Positions 44,991 to 53,794 of a stretch of DNA of 64,000 nt are shown piece after piece. The position numbers and the translations under genes were made by a program. The first letter of the stretch is position 1. Every line of letters begins with the position of its first letter. Below the pieces are notes generated by a model. The model was not told the origin of the DNA. It did no database searches and was given only the letters and a program-made list of their open reading frames with translations. This DNA comes from Symbiobacteriaceae bacterium (GTDB lineage: Bacteria; Bacillota; Sulfobacillia; Symbiobacteriales; Symbiobacteriaceae), in assembly GCA_029239785.1 (NCBI GenBank), contig JARBUG010000004.1, positions 1,524-65,523 of the forward strand. The letters are read 5' to 3'.

Positions 44991-45507
44991 TCGTCCGCAC
45001 CGATTCGAAAGGAATCGCGTCGCCGCGGCTCGCAGCGAAACGCAAAACTTCGCTCCGTTTCGCAGCGAAATGAAAAATCTCGCTACGTTTCGCAGCGGCT
45101 CGCCGCGAAATGAAAGGCCGTTCGCCGCACCAACGCGGCCGGCCAGGCCCTGCCAGACCTTGCCCCACACGGCCTGACGTGCCTCGCGCACGGGGGTACT
45201 TCGTTCTCCCCTGGTATTCCGGCGCGGCTCGACGCGGCTCGCCGCGGCTCGTTGCGAAACGAAACGGCTGCCGCGCACAAGTGAAAACCGGCCACCAATG
45301 GTGGCATTTTGGCATCGGTCCCGGGTGTTTGTGGGCGGAAACCACCCCTCACAACGCCGGGGCGGTGCCTTTTTTGCGGCACTCCCTCGCCCGGCATCGC
45401 TTGCCGGGCGCCGGTTTCCGGCCGCGTCCGAACGAGTGTGCCCACGCGTGGCGGCAATGAACAACATCCAATCGAAAACTTTTCTTCCAAAATCGCCCTG
45501 GGCGTTA
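44991..45507. repeat. Gene-free region rich in CGCAGCGAAA palindromes
   Basis: No supported gene. TTTCGCAGCGAAA (45058-45070) and TTTCGC...GCGAAA (45088-45110) are hairpins; GCGGCTCG recurs at 45023, 45094, 45233-45257. Another hairpin, CCCGGCA/TGCCGGG, is at 45391-45409. The composition changes here from AT-containing to strongly GC-skewed, suggesting a junction of acquired and core DNA. Confidence 0.6.
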
Positions 45508-45535
45508 TTGACATCTGCTTAAAATTGGCTATCAT
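45508..45535 (+). promoter_or_regulatory. Strong sigma-A-type promoter of the 45597 gene
   Basis: TTGACA (45508-45513), 16-bp spacer, TATCAT (45530-45535), in an AT-rich stretch. Confidence 0.65.
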
Positions 45536-45596
45536 AGAACTTGCAGGTCGATTCTATATAGACTTGTAATACTGAAACCGTTGGAGGGTGTTTCCG

Positions 45597-46223
45597 ATGA
45601 CCAAGAAGCTGTATTATCGGAAGGTCAACGTGGATGTCCAGAAGGTCCAAACTACTTATGAGACGTCGACCCTCTCCCGGCGGAACCCGCCGGCGGTTGA
45701 GGTGAACCGGTACGGGGCAGCCCGGACCAACGTCGAAGGGGCCGAAGATTGGCGGACTTTCTTTGAGGAGCAGGGCATCAGCTGGGAGCAGCCCTGGGTC
45801 ACGATCGGCCATAGCAAGCTCCAGGGCCTGATTTTCATGTACGCCGCCAATAAGACGGACCCGGGCGCCATCGAGGTGAAGTGGGATGCGGGGCGCCGGG
45901 TCTACACCACGCACTACGGGGCGGCGATGAAGGAGTGCCCTGCGGTCCGGCCCGTTACGAAGGTGGAGGCTCAGTTTGAGCCCGCCTTGGACAAGGAGGA
46001 GAAGCATTGCCTTGCCATTAACATCAAGGCGGCCAAGCCCAAGCGGGTTGGTGCCGCTAATGCAGAGGAGATGGCCGCCCGGGCCGAGGCGGAGGCCGTC
46101 AAGCAGGCGGTGAAGGAAGCGGCCCGTCAGCGGACCGCCGCCGCCAAGCAGGGCAAGACCGCCAAGGGCGGCGCCCAGGCCCCGGAAGCCGCCAAGGAGA
46201 CCCCGCCCGCATCTGAGGAGTAA
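45597..46223 (+). CDS. Hypothetical protein (208 aa) with Ala/Lys-rich tail
   Basis: Unrecognised protein. Residues 1-130 are mixed (KLYYRKVNVDVQKVQTTYET, YGAARTNVEGAEDWRTFFEEQ, WVTIGHSKLQGLIFMYAANK); residues 150-208 are Ala/Lys/Glu/Gln-rich (AAKQGKTAKGGAQAPEAAKE), a likely flexible tail. ATG at 45597 has GGAGGG 8 bp upstream. A canonical promoter and strong terminator frame it, so it is probably well expressed. Function unknown; DNA binding by the basic tail is possible. Confidence 0.72.
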   Translation: MTKKLYYRKVNVDVQKVQTTYETSTLSRRNPPAVEVNRYGAARTNVEGAEDWRTFFEEQGISWEQPWVTIGHSKLQGLIFMYAANKTDPGAIEVKWDAGRRVYTTHYGAAMKECPAVRPVTKVEAQFEPALDKEEKHCLAINIKAAKPKRVGAANAEEMAARAEAEAVKQAVKEAARQRTAAAKQGKTAKGGAQAPEAAKETPPASEE

Positions 46224-46238
46224 CATCCGTTTACATAC

Positions 46239-46283
46239 GGCGCCCGCCCCTCCCCCCGGGAGGAAGCGGGCGCCGGTTTTCTC
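46239..46283 (+). terminator. Terminator after the 45597 gene
   Basis: GGCGCCCGC pairs with GCGGGCGCC, with CCTCCC/GGGAGG inside; GGTTTTCTC follows. A nearly identical hairpin recurs at 47052. Confidence 0.75.
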
Positions 46284-46483
46284 TGCCTGATGGGCTAGCT
46301 GGAAGGGGCGACGGGCGGGGGGAAGAAAGGGTTCGAAAGGCCGGGCAGCGAACCCGTTAAACGGAAGCCCCGTTCCCGGTCAGCCGCAAGCTCGCTACTA
46401 TGATGTGGGCTATCCAGTCGGTGAGAACGGTGAGGCATGGGTGAAGGTCCATTATGATCGGTAAGTGAGGGTGGGATTCAGAC

Positions 46484-47047
46484 GTGAGAAGATCGGAACA
46501 AAATGCAGCGCTCATTTTGGAAGTAGTGAAGAGCATCCGAGCCAAATGGGATGTTGTTCTGAACCCAACTGCCGATCCCGACCGCTGGACGAAGGAACTC
46601 CAACAGCTATTCCCTCATAACACCGTCCTGAATTTGACCGACTTTAACTACGGGAAAGCTCACATGTATGAGATCATCCTTCACGAAGGTACGTTTCTTC
46701 CGGCTCGCAACCGCGATGAAGAGTGCGAGGCCCTCAAATCGATCGGCGGTACGCGATACAGCATGCTGCTCTGGCTGTCTGTAGTAGCGCCATACTTCAC
46801 GGTTCAATTCCTGCGGCGAAAGCTGGACCAGCATCGTGAAATCCAGGACCGGATTCTCTCAAGGCCCTGGCGAAATGCCGATACCAAGGTGCTGCTAACG
46901 GCCAGCAGGTTTTGTGTGGGCCATAACTTTGATTATCTGGATGATGAAGTCTTGACCGCAGTGATTCCTGATGTGGAATTGGACCTGGCCGAGGAAGGAA
47001 CGGTAACCGTGTTTAACTGCCTCTTCGAGGACTTCAGTCACGAATAA
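46484..47047 (+). CDS. Hypothetical protein (187 aa)
   Basis: I do not recognise it. Soluble alpha/beta protein (MRRSEQNAALILEVVKSIRA, WTKELQQLFPHNTVLNLTDF, YSMLLWLSVVAPYFTVQFLR, acidic C-terminus DVELDLAEEGTVTVFNC). Its size and acidic end would fit a toxin-immunity protein, but there is no partner. GTG at 46484 with GAGGGTGGG upstream. Hairpin at 47052 follows. Confidence 0.65.
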   Translation: MRRSEQNAALILEVVKSIRAKWDVVLNPTADPDRWTKELQQLFPHNTVLNLTDFNYGKAHMYEIILHEGTFLPARNRDEECEALKSIGGTRYSMLLWLSVVAPYFTVQFLRRKLDQHREIQDRILSRPWRNADTKVLLTASRFCVGHNFDYLDDEVLTAVIPDVELDLAEEGTVTVFNCLFEDFSHE

Positions 47048-47051
47048 CGCA

Positions 47052-47090
47052 TGGCGCCCGCTCCTCCCCTCGGGAGGAAGCGGGCGCCGG
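47052..47090 (+). terminator. Duplicate of the GGCGCCCGC hairpin
   Basis: Same stem as at 46239 (GGCGCCCGC...GCGGGCGCC) but without a T run. It separates the 46484 gene from the convergent ger operon. Confidence 0.5.
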
Positions 47091-47118
47091 GCAGTCCACG
47101 GGAATCAAACAGGCCCCC

Positions 47119-47304
47119 TCATTTCTCCCCGGCGCGCCAAAGCGCCACCAGCAGGGGCAGGGCGACCGTGCAAACGCCCAGCAGGGCGTGGCCCGCGGCG
47201 GCCCACCGCTGCCGCTGGCGCCAGGCGGTTCGGGCCAGGTATCCGGAGTAGACGGCCACGCCCGCGCCGATCAGGGCCATGACTAGCTGGTCCCAGTCCT
47301 GCAT
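47119..47304 (-). CDS. Tiny two-helix membrane protein, possible fourth Ger subunit
   Basis: 61 residues with hydrophobic segments at about 8-28 and 36-56, separated by a basic loop (RTAWRQRQRW). It lies 6 bp after the gerAC-like stop on the same strand. GGAGA sits about 9 bp from its ATG. Small two-transmembrane D-type proteins are known next to some Ger receptors in Bacillus (GerD-subunit/GerUD type); I infer a similar accessory role. Sequence similarity is not claimed. Confidence 0.6.
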   Translation of the reverse strand: MQDWDQLVMALIGAGVAVYSGYLARTAWRQRQRWAAAGHALLGVCTVALPLLVALWRAGEK

Positions 47305-47310
47305 GCGCTG

Positions 47311-48564
47311 CTATCTCCCCCCGTTTGTCCTGGTGCGCCCCAGCACCAGGCCGTAGCGCCGGACCCGCAGTTCGGCCGTCACCTTGACCTCCAGGTCCTT
47401 CACGTGGCTTGGCCAGTCGAAGGCATCCCACGCCTGCCACGACGCAAACCGGCCCCGGTAGAGCTGCCCGAAGCCGACCGGGTCGGCCTGCCAGTTGCGC
47501 AGCTTTGCCAGCATTTTCGTGGCTGTTTCACTGGCGTAGGCGGCGCCTGCCTGTTCCAGCTTTTCTCTGGCCTTGGGTTCGGCGTAGTCGACCTGGCTTG
47601 GCACCGCCAGCACTTCGCCTTCAAACAGCATGTGTACGGTCACATGCGGGCGCCCTTGCTGATACGTCGCCTTGTACTTCGGGAAATTCTCCTGGTGCAG
47701 CCGCATGGTGACGGCGAGGTCTGGTTTCAGGGGGTCGGGCAGGGTGAGGGGCGTCTTTCCCATTTTCCCCCGGAGTGCCAGCAGCATTTGGGTCTCATCG
47801 ACATTCAAAACGCCCACCAGACGGTCGCTGCGGTAGACGCCCGTCCCGACCACTTCGATGGGGTTTCCGCCTGCCCGGGGCAATTCCCCGGGCAGCGCCG
47901 TGCTTGATCCCTTGGGCTCAGGCAAATCCGCACCGGAGGCAACCGTTTGGTTGATGGCGACCATGGGCGTGTAGGAGTCGGCGCCGCCGCCGGCCATCCG
48001 ATTGAGGAAGTGGTGGAGCAGGACCGGCGAAGCCAGGTGCATCTGCTTCGACTGGAGGGTGATCCCTTCGGCCATGCGGGCCGGATTGGTCTCGGCCACC
48101 GGCCGGAGCGCTCCCAGAATGTCGTGGGCCGACCCGGTGGATTGGAGGAAGATGCCGGATGTGCGGGCCAGCGGGCTCCGGAGGAGTTCCATGACCAGCG
48201 GCTCCAGGCCGGCCCGGCCGAGCCCTTCACCGACCACGATCGCCCGCAGGTGGCGCAGGTCCAGGCGCCGTGTCATGCCGCCGTTCAGAATCTGCAGCGC
48301 CTCGCCCATGGTGCGGGCCCGGGCGGTCAGCGTCTGCGCCGCCAGGAGCGGCCGGTCCTGCACCACCGGCGACTGCACATTGCCGCCCCCCAGCTCCTGG
48401 ACGATGGCGACCAGCGCCGTGACCACATAGGAAGAGGGCGGGTCGCGGTCCAGCCCGATCATGACCACATAGGACTGATCTTCGATCTCCGCCCGGTCCC
48501 AGCACCCGGCCAGCGGGCTAATCAGCAGCAGCAGTGCCGCAAGCAGCGCGCCTTTACGTTTCAA
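47311..48564 (-). CDS. gerAC: Germinant receptor C subunit, GerAC-type lipoprotein
   Basis: Predicted 417-residue lipoprotein of a spore germinant receptor on the inner spore membrane. The signal peptide ends in LAGCWDRAEIED; Cys21 is lipidated and GCWDRxEIE is the hallmark of Ger(x)C. VMIGLDRDP and a C-terminal helical region also match. Start overlaps the gerAB stop by 11 bp. Third gene of the operon. Confidence 0.92.
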   Translation of the reverse strand: MKRKGALLAALLLLISPLAGCWDRAEIEDQSYVVMIGLDRDPPSSYVVTALVAIVQELGGGNVQSPVVQDRPLLAAQTLTARARTMGEALQILNGGMTRRLDLRHLRAIVVGEGLGRAGLEPLVMELLRSPLARTSGIFLQSTGSAHDILGALRPVAETNPARMAEGITLQSKQMHLASPVLLHHFLNRMAGGGADSYTPMVAINQTVASGADLPEPKGSSTALPGELPRAGGNPIEVVGTGVYRSDRLVGVLNVDETQMLLALRGKMGKTPLTLPDPLKPDLAVTMRLHQENFPKYKATYQQGRPHVTVHMLFEGEVLAVPSQVDYAEPKAREKLEQAGAAYASETATKMLAKLRNWQADPVGFGQLYRGRFASWQAWDAFDWPSHVKDLEVKVTAELRVRRYGLVLGRTRTNGGR

Positions 48565-49651
48565 CGGACCGCCCTCTCTTCAGGCGCCAGGCCGCAAGGA
48601 GTGCCAGGAGCAGCGGCCAGCCGAATCCGGCCACCAGTCCCAGCGGCAACCCGGCGGCGTGGCTGGTAATCGTCTGACCCTGGTCTTTCGGGATATAGGC
48701 CACGGTCAGCAGCATGGCGACCAGCGGCAGAATGACGGTGCGGTGGGTGCCCATGTCAAAGGCTTCGCCGATGGCTGCCGCCGCGACATGCAGGAGCAGG
48801 GCGCCGTGTAAGACCGTGGCAAAGACCCAGATCAGCACCCAGATGCCCTCCACCCGTTGGAAGAAGCGTCCGCCCAGAATCAGCCGGGCCATTTCGTGGA
48901 GGGGGAAGCTGATGCTGTTCGAAAGGGGAAACGTGTAGGTCATGATTACCATGGCCAGCCCGAGCGCGTAGATGATGCCCGCCCCGAGGCCGACGGCGGC
49001 TGCCGATTGCCAGAGTCCCTTGCGGTCCTGCACACGGCCCGCAGCCATGAGGACGAAGAGACCGGGTGCGTACATCGCCGTGAGGGGAAAGGACCGGCCG
49101 AGGAGCGCAGCCGGGCCTGGCCCCCAGACGGGCAGCAGGTTGCGGAGCTCCCCCCAGCCGGTGACGGCAAAGACGATAAACAGAATGGACACGACCAGCA
49201 CGGGAAAGAAGAGCCGGCCGAGGCGGACCAGCCCGTTCAAGTCGGCATAGGCGCCGGCGGTCTTGGCAACCAGGAGCGCCACGACTGCAAAGGTCTGCGG
49301 GGTCAAGGGGTAGACCGAGCTGACCGCCATCTCGGCCGTTTCACGCAGGGCAAACGCGGCGTGATAGATGAGTGCGCTGGCGACCAGCAGGCTGGTGATG
49401 ATGGCACCGGGGCGCCCGAGCAGGGTCCGGCCCATGCCCACCAGGCTCTTGCCCGGTACCTTGCGCAGGCCGATTGTGACCAGCCAGAAGGCTAGCGACG
49501 CCCAAAGGCCGGCCAGCAGTGCGACCAGCCAGGCTCCGGTCTCACCGGCCCAGACCGGGGCCAGCATGATGGGGTGGAAGGCCTGCGACAGCAGCACGGT
49601 GCAGCCCGCCATGGCCAGGGAGCTGCTACCGAACGCCCGCTTCTGTGGCAT
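48554..49651 (-). CDS. gerAB: Germinant receptor B subunit, GerAB-type permease
   Basis: Predicted integral membrane protein (365 aa) with about ten hydrophobic segments, APC-superfamily type. Motifs such as LLSQAFHPIMLAP, LRKVPGKSLVGMG and SISFPLHEMARLILGGRFFQRVE fit GerAB spore-germination permeases. It overlaps gerAA by 26 bp and gerAC by 11 bp. It is the likely germinant-binding subunit. Confidence 0.9.
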   Translation of the reverse strand: MPQKRAFGSSSLAMAGCTVLLSQAFHPIMLAPVWAGETGAWLVALLAGLWASLAFWLVTIGLRKVPGKSLVGMGRTLLGRPGAIITSLLVASALIYHAAFALRETAEMAVSSVYPLTPQTFAVVALLVAKTAGAYADLNGLVRLGRLFFPVLVVSILFIVFAVTGWGELRNLLPVWGPGPAALLGRSFPLTAMYAPGLFVLMAAGRVQDRKGLWQSAAAVGLGAGIIYALGLAMVIMTYTFPLSNSISFPLHEMARLILGGRFFQRVEGIWVLIWVFATVLHGALLLHVAAAAIGEAFDMGTHRTVILPLVAMLLTVAYIPKDQGQTITSHAAGLPLGLVAGFGWPLLLALLAAWRLKRGRSVET

Positions 49652-50996
49652 GCATATCCCTTCCCTTCTTGCGGGTTGGCACCTGATACGACGTGGTCAG
49701 CGCCAGGCCGCTTTCGCCGACAACCGGCACGCCGTAGGATTCGGCCGTGAGCAGGTAGAGCACGAAGACGAACAGCATGGTCGCCATGCCGAAGAAGCCG
49801 AAGATGGCGGCGCCGACAAGCATCAGGTAGCGCCAGGTCGAGAACATGATCATGACTGAGAAGGATGCCGTCCCGGTGCCCACCACACCTGCCTGCGTCA
49901 GCAGCAGCATGAGCAGCTTCCCGGCGACCAGCACGCTGCCGGGGCTCAGGCGAAAGGGCATCTGATAGGCGGATTCGCGGACCATCTCCTGGATCAGTTC
50001 CAGCAGGAGGACTTCCATGACAACCGGCAGGGGCGCCTGCTCGCGCACCACGGCCAGGGAGAAGAGAAACGGGGTCGGCATCATCTCCTGGTGGTAGTTC
50101 ATCAGGGCGACGATGCTTCCCGCAGCCGTAACGGAGATGATGGCAAGCGCCGCCCGCATGAACCGGAGGATGAAGGAGATGGGGCGCGCCAGGGTTGCGT
50201 CGAGCGGAGAGTAGAGCGTTGCAGAGGCGGTTACCGGTGCCAGGAATGCCTGCGGAACGCCGTCAACCAGCACGGCGACGTAGCCGGAGTCGAGCAGGGC
50301 AGCCACTTTGTCCGGCCAGACGGTGGTGAGGAAGTTGGGCACCAGTCCCCACTTACCGCGCACGCCCCCGGCCAGTCCCTGCTGATAGGCGCCTTCGCCG
50401 GCCTGCTTGTGCAGATGCGCCTCCACCTGGCTCAGCACGTCGGGTTGGGCGCGCCCCTCCAGGTAGATGAGGGCGGCGCCGGAGGTACGGGTTTCGGGGA
50501 GGTGGAGGGGCCGGGCGATCAGGTTGGGGTCCTGGAGCCGCTTCCGGATCAGGATGACGTTGTCGAGCAGGCCCGAATCAAACCGGGGCTGCCAGGTGAT
50601 CGGACCGCGGATTTTATCGAGAGGCGCTGATGCTGCGGTTTTGATGAGAATCGCGGCCTCGGCGCCGGGGAGGAGCAGGGCGGTATCGCCTTCCATGACG
50701 CCCTTGACTGTGGTTGCCAGGTCGGGCGCTTCGGCGAGCCGGGCCGCGGGCAGCATGCGCATGATGTGCTGATGCTGGGTGACCGGGGCCGGCGGTCTGG
50801 CTTGCAGCAGTGGCTCGATAATCGCCGCCCGGACCAGTTGTTCGTCGGCAAGGCCGGGGATGAAGATGATGAGCAGTTCGGTTTCAGGCGTGGTGGTCAG
50901 GTGCAGGGGGCGAAATTCGATGCCGATGTTCTCTGGCCAGTGCAGGATGTCCGCAGCCTCGGCTTGCAACGCCGCCAGGGTGGATGGGAGCTTCAT
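49626..50996 (-). CDS. gerAA: Germinant receptor A subunit, GerAA-type protein
   Basis: Predicted inner-spore-membrane subunit (456 aa), with an N-terminal soluble domain (to about 250) and four or five C-terminal membrane segments. Features: LIIFIPGLADEQLV, VEAHLHKQAG, RGKWGLVPNFLTTVWPDKVAALLDSG.VAVLVDGVPQAF and YHQEMMPTPFLFSLAVVREQ, all GerA-family. ATG at 50996 with GAGGAGA. A sigma-G-type promoter candidate lies upstream. First gene of gerAA-AB-AC-(small). Confidence 0.92.
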   Translation of the reverse strand: MKLPSTLAALQAEAADILHWPENIGIEFRPLHLTTTPETELLIIFIPGLADEQLVRAAIIEPLLQARPPAPVTQHQHIMRMLPAARLAEAPDLATTVKGVMEGDTALLLPGAEAAILIKTAASAPLDKIRGPITWQPRFDSGLLDNVILIRKRLQDPNLIARPLHLPETRTSGAALIYLEGRAQPDVLSQVEAHLHKQAGEGAYQQGLAGGVRGKWGLVPNFLTTVWPDKVAALLDSGYVAVLVDGVPQAFLAPVTASATLYSPLDATLARPISFILRFMRAALAIISVTAAGSIVALMNYHQEMMPTPFLFSLAVVREQAPLPVVMEVLLLELIQEMVRESAYQMPFRLSPGSVLVAGKLLMLLLTQAGVVGTGTASFSVMIMFSTWRYLMLVGAAIFGFFGMATMLFVFVLYLLTAESYGVPVVGESGLALTTSYQVPTRKKGRDMHATEAGVR

Positions 50997-51022
50997 GGCA
51001 CTGCGTTCTCCTCTCGTGCCCG

Positions 51023-51053
51023 TAGTATCGCCCCGGGGGGTTGAGGGGTATGC
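51023..51053 (-). promoter_or_regulatory. Sigma-G-type promoter candidate for the ger operon
   Basis: On the minus strand, GCATA, 18-bp spacer, then CGATACTA, close to the sigma-G pattern (gnATR, 17-18 bp, CATnnTA) with one mismatch. It lies 26 bp before the gerAA ATG and leaves room for the GAGGAGA site. Confidence 0.4.
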
Positions 51054-51117
51054 GAAGGCGCCCGCTCCTCCTCCTGGTGCGGGCCGGGGCGTGCGGAAGC
51101 GGGGCCCGTCCGGTACG

Positions 51118-51361
51118 GAAAGAAAGTGACGCGGTGATTCAAGTACAAAATGCGATATTTTCTTTCCGAAAACCCGGTTTGGGGCCTGGTTTTCGGGTTA
51201 CGGGGGTGTGTTGCCCGCCGAGGGATGCCCGGCGTCGACAGGAACTGACGGGTCTCGTCAGCAGGCGTCAAGTTCTGCGCCCGCTTCACGTGTGAACTGC
51301 CGCCAGAGCGGCTTCCGGACCCGCTTTCGGAAAGAAAGTATCGCATTTGACACATGAAGCG
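51118..51361. repeat. Inverted-repeat element with CGGAAAGAAAGTATCGCATT ends
   Basis: AAATGCGATATTTTCTTTCC at 51147-51166 and the same word with one change in reverse at 51327-51346, about 160 bp apart; a third, degenerate copy at 51118-51136 pairs with the first as a hairpin. Could be a MITE-like element or promoter-like pair (TTGACA at 51345, TAGGAT at 51366). Confidence 0.5.
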
Positions 51362-51410
51362 AGTGGATAGGATCTTTGCGAACGCCGGACCCCAACGGGC
51401 GCCTTGGGGC

Positions 51411-51470
51411 GCCTGGGTCCCCGGGCCGCCTGGGTCCCCGGGTCGCCTGGATCCCCGGGTCGCCTGGGAC
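51411..51470. repeat. 17-bp tandem repeat
   Basis: About three and a half copies of GCCTGGGTCCCCGGGTC. Confidence 0.75.
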
Positions 51471-51475
51471 GACAA

Positions 51476-51552
51476 GCGCAGGCGCGGATGGGCGGAGAGC
51501 TTGATGACCCCGGTTTGCGGGGTAATATCAGGCTCTCCGCCCATCTGTGCAC
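51476..51552. repeat. Nested-palindrome element, copy E
   Basis: GCGCGGATGGGCGGAGAGC and GCTCTCCGCCCATCTGTGC are the outer arms, near perfect. The inner ACCCCGGTTTGCGGGGT is a separate hairpin. Best-preserved copy; no ATGCAAAAG follows. Confidence 0.75.
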
Positions 51553-51590
51553 GTCGCAGGTGCCGGCGGCCGGCGCCCGCAGGGCGCCCA

Positions 51591-52733
<1,143 letters not shown>

Positions 52734-52889
52734 TTGAATCTCCTCCATCTGGCAATCCAGTATCTCCACCGGGGGAATTCGGTATACACGGTGCCATCCC
52801 TGCAAAGGACCCGGTCGGGCCGGGCAGCTGCTTGCGCCCGGGTGGTGGGCCGGGGCGGCGGCCGCCCGGGCCCGGCGACCGGCCCCGGC

Positions 52890-53362
52890 GGTGTGACGGC
52901 GGCGCAGGTACAGGGCCGGACCCTGTGGCTGCTCGGGCTGCCTACGGCCAAGAGCGGTGTGGTGGCCGTGCCGGTGAATCTTGATACCCTGAAAACGGGC
53001 AGCACTGTGACGCTGCTGGCTGCCGGGGTTGCAGCGGTGAGCCCTGACGGGAAGAGCATGTATGTGGGCGCACAGGACGAGCTGGGCCCGTTTGTTGCCA
53101 AGGTCTCGGGCGGGAAGGTGGAGCGCACGCTTGACCTGGACGATTTCCGTTTGACGCCGCTGCTTACGCTGTCGCCGGAGTCGCGGCGGCTGATTTGAAG
53201 CTGGTGGAAGTGAGCAGCGGACGGGTCGAGAGGGCGGCCGGGAAGGAACTGTTCGTGTCTGAGGCAGGCAAGCCGGTCTTTGCGGTTTTTTCGGCGGGCG
53301 GCCTGGAGCTCTTTGTGGGTGACACGACGACGAACGCTATTTGGGCGTATCGAATCAAGTAA
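52890..53362 (+). pseudogene. Decayed beta-propeller gene fragment
   Basis: The plus strand reads as propeller strands: WLLGLPTAKSGVVAVPVNL, VAAVSPDGKSMYVGAQDE, then LTLSPESRRLI and a stop at 53196. In a shifted frame the pattern continues: LKLVEVSSGRVERAAG, PVFAVFSAGGLELFVGD and NAIWAYRIK to 53362. A frameshift near 53180-53195 and lack of a start (no ribosome-binding site) mark it as a 5'-truncated pseudogene. A strong terminator still follows it. Confidence 0.6.
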
Positions 53363-53366
53363 GCAG

Positions 53367-53414
53367 AACCCCCGCATCACCCTGTCATGAGGGGGTGGTG
53401 CGGGGGTTTTTCTA
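53367..53414 (+). terminator. Terminator after the decayed propeller gene
   Basis: AACCCCCGCATCACC pairs with GGTGGTGCGGGGGTT; TTTTCT follows. Confidence 0.8.
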
Positions 53415-53794
53415 GCTTTGGCCGCCGGGCCTGCACCCGGCGCACTCCCCGGCCCATGCCCGGGCCCGGGTTCGTCTGGAATTTGCGACCCTGTCGCGGA
53501 CGGCACTGAGCATTGTTTTACGGACTGGACCGTGTGGCGAGTCCCACGGCCACAGGATCTGCCCGGTGGTGCCCGGATTCGATGAAATTCGACGAGATTC
53601 GATTGCCTTCGACGACGTTGTAGGCCATGGTGGCGTCGGGCGAGGGGCGATGTGGGTGGTTTCATCCCACATTCGGAAAATAACTGCACCCCGCCGCCTG
53701 ACTCCCCCCGCAAAAAACTGCCGGAGTCAGAGCAGGAGGCAGGCGACGCGCCGGGGCCGGCCATGGGGCGCCGGGCGGTGGGCGCCCGGGCCGT
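53415..53794. other. Gene-free region
   Basis: No supported gene. A hairpin CTGACTCC/GGAGTCAG is at 53699-53732, and a TCGA-rich patch at 53580-53620. Confidence 0.4.

Larger units (their letters stand above)
50997..51590. other. Regulatory and repeat-rich gap between gerAA and SEC-C gene
   Basis: No supported gene. It holds a paired-inverted-repeat element (51118-51361), a 17-bp tandem repeat (51411-51470) and nested-palindrome copy E (51476-51552). Confidence 0.6.

Noticed and set aside
45110-45535. Overlapping ORFs in the palindrome-rich gap
   Set aside because: They read through palindromes in several frames, with no ribosome-binding site and no recognisable protein pattern.
34770-47047. 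Prophage or integrative element
   Set aside because: No integrase, terminase, capsid or tail gene and no attachment-site repeats seen; defence genes alone do not make a prophage.
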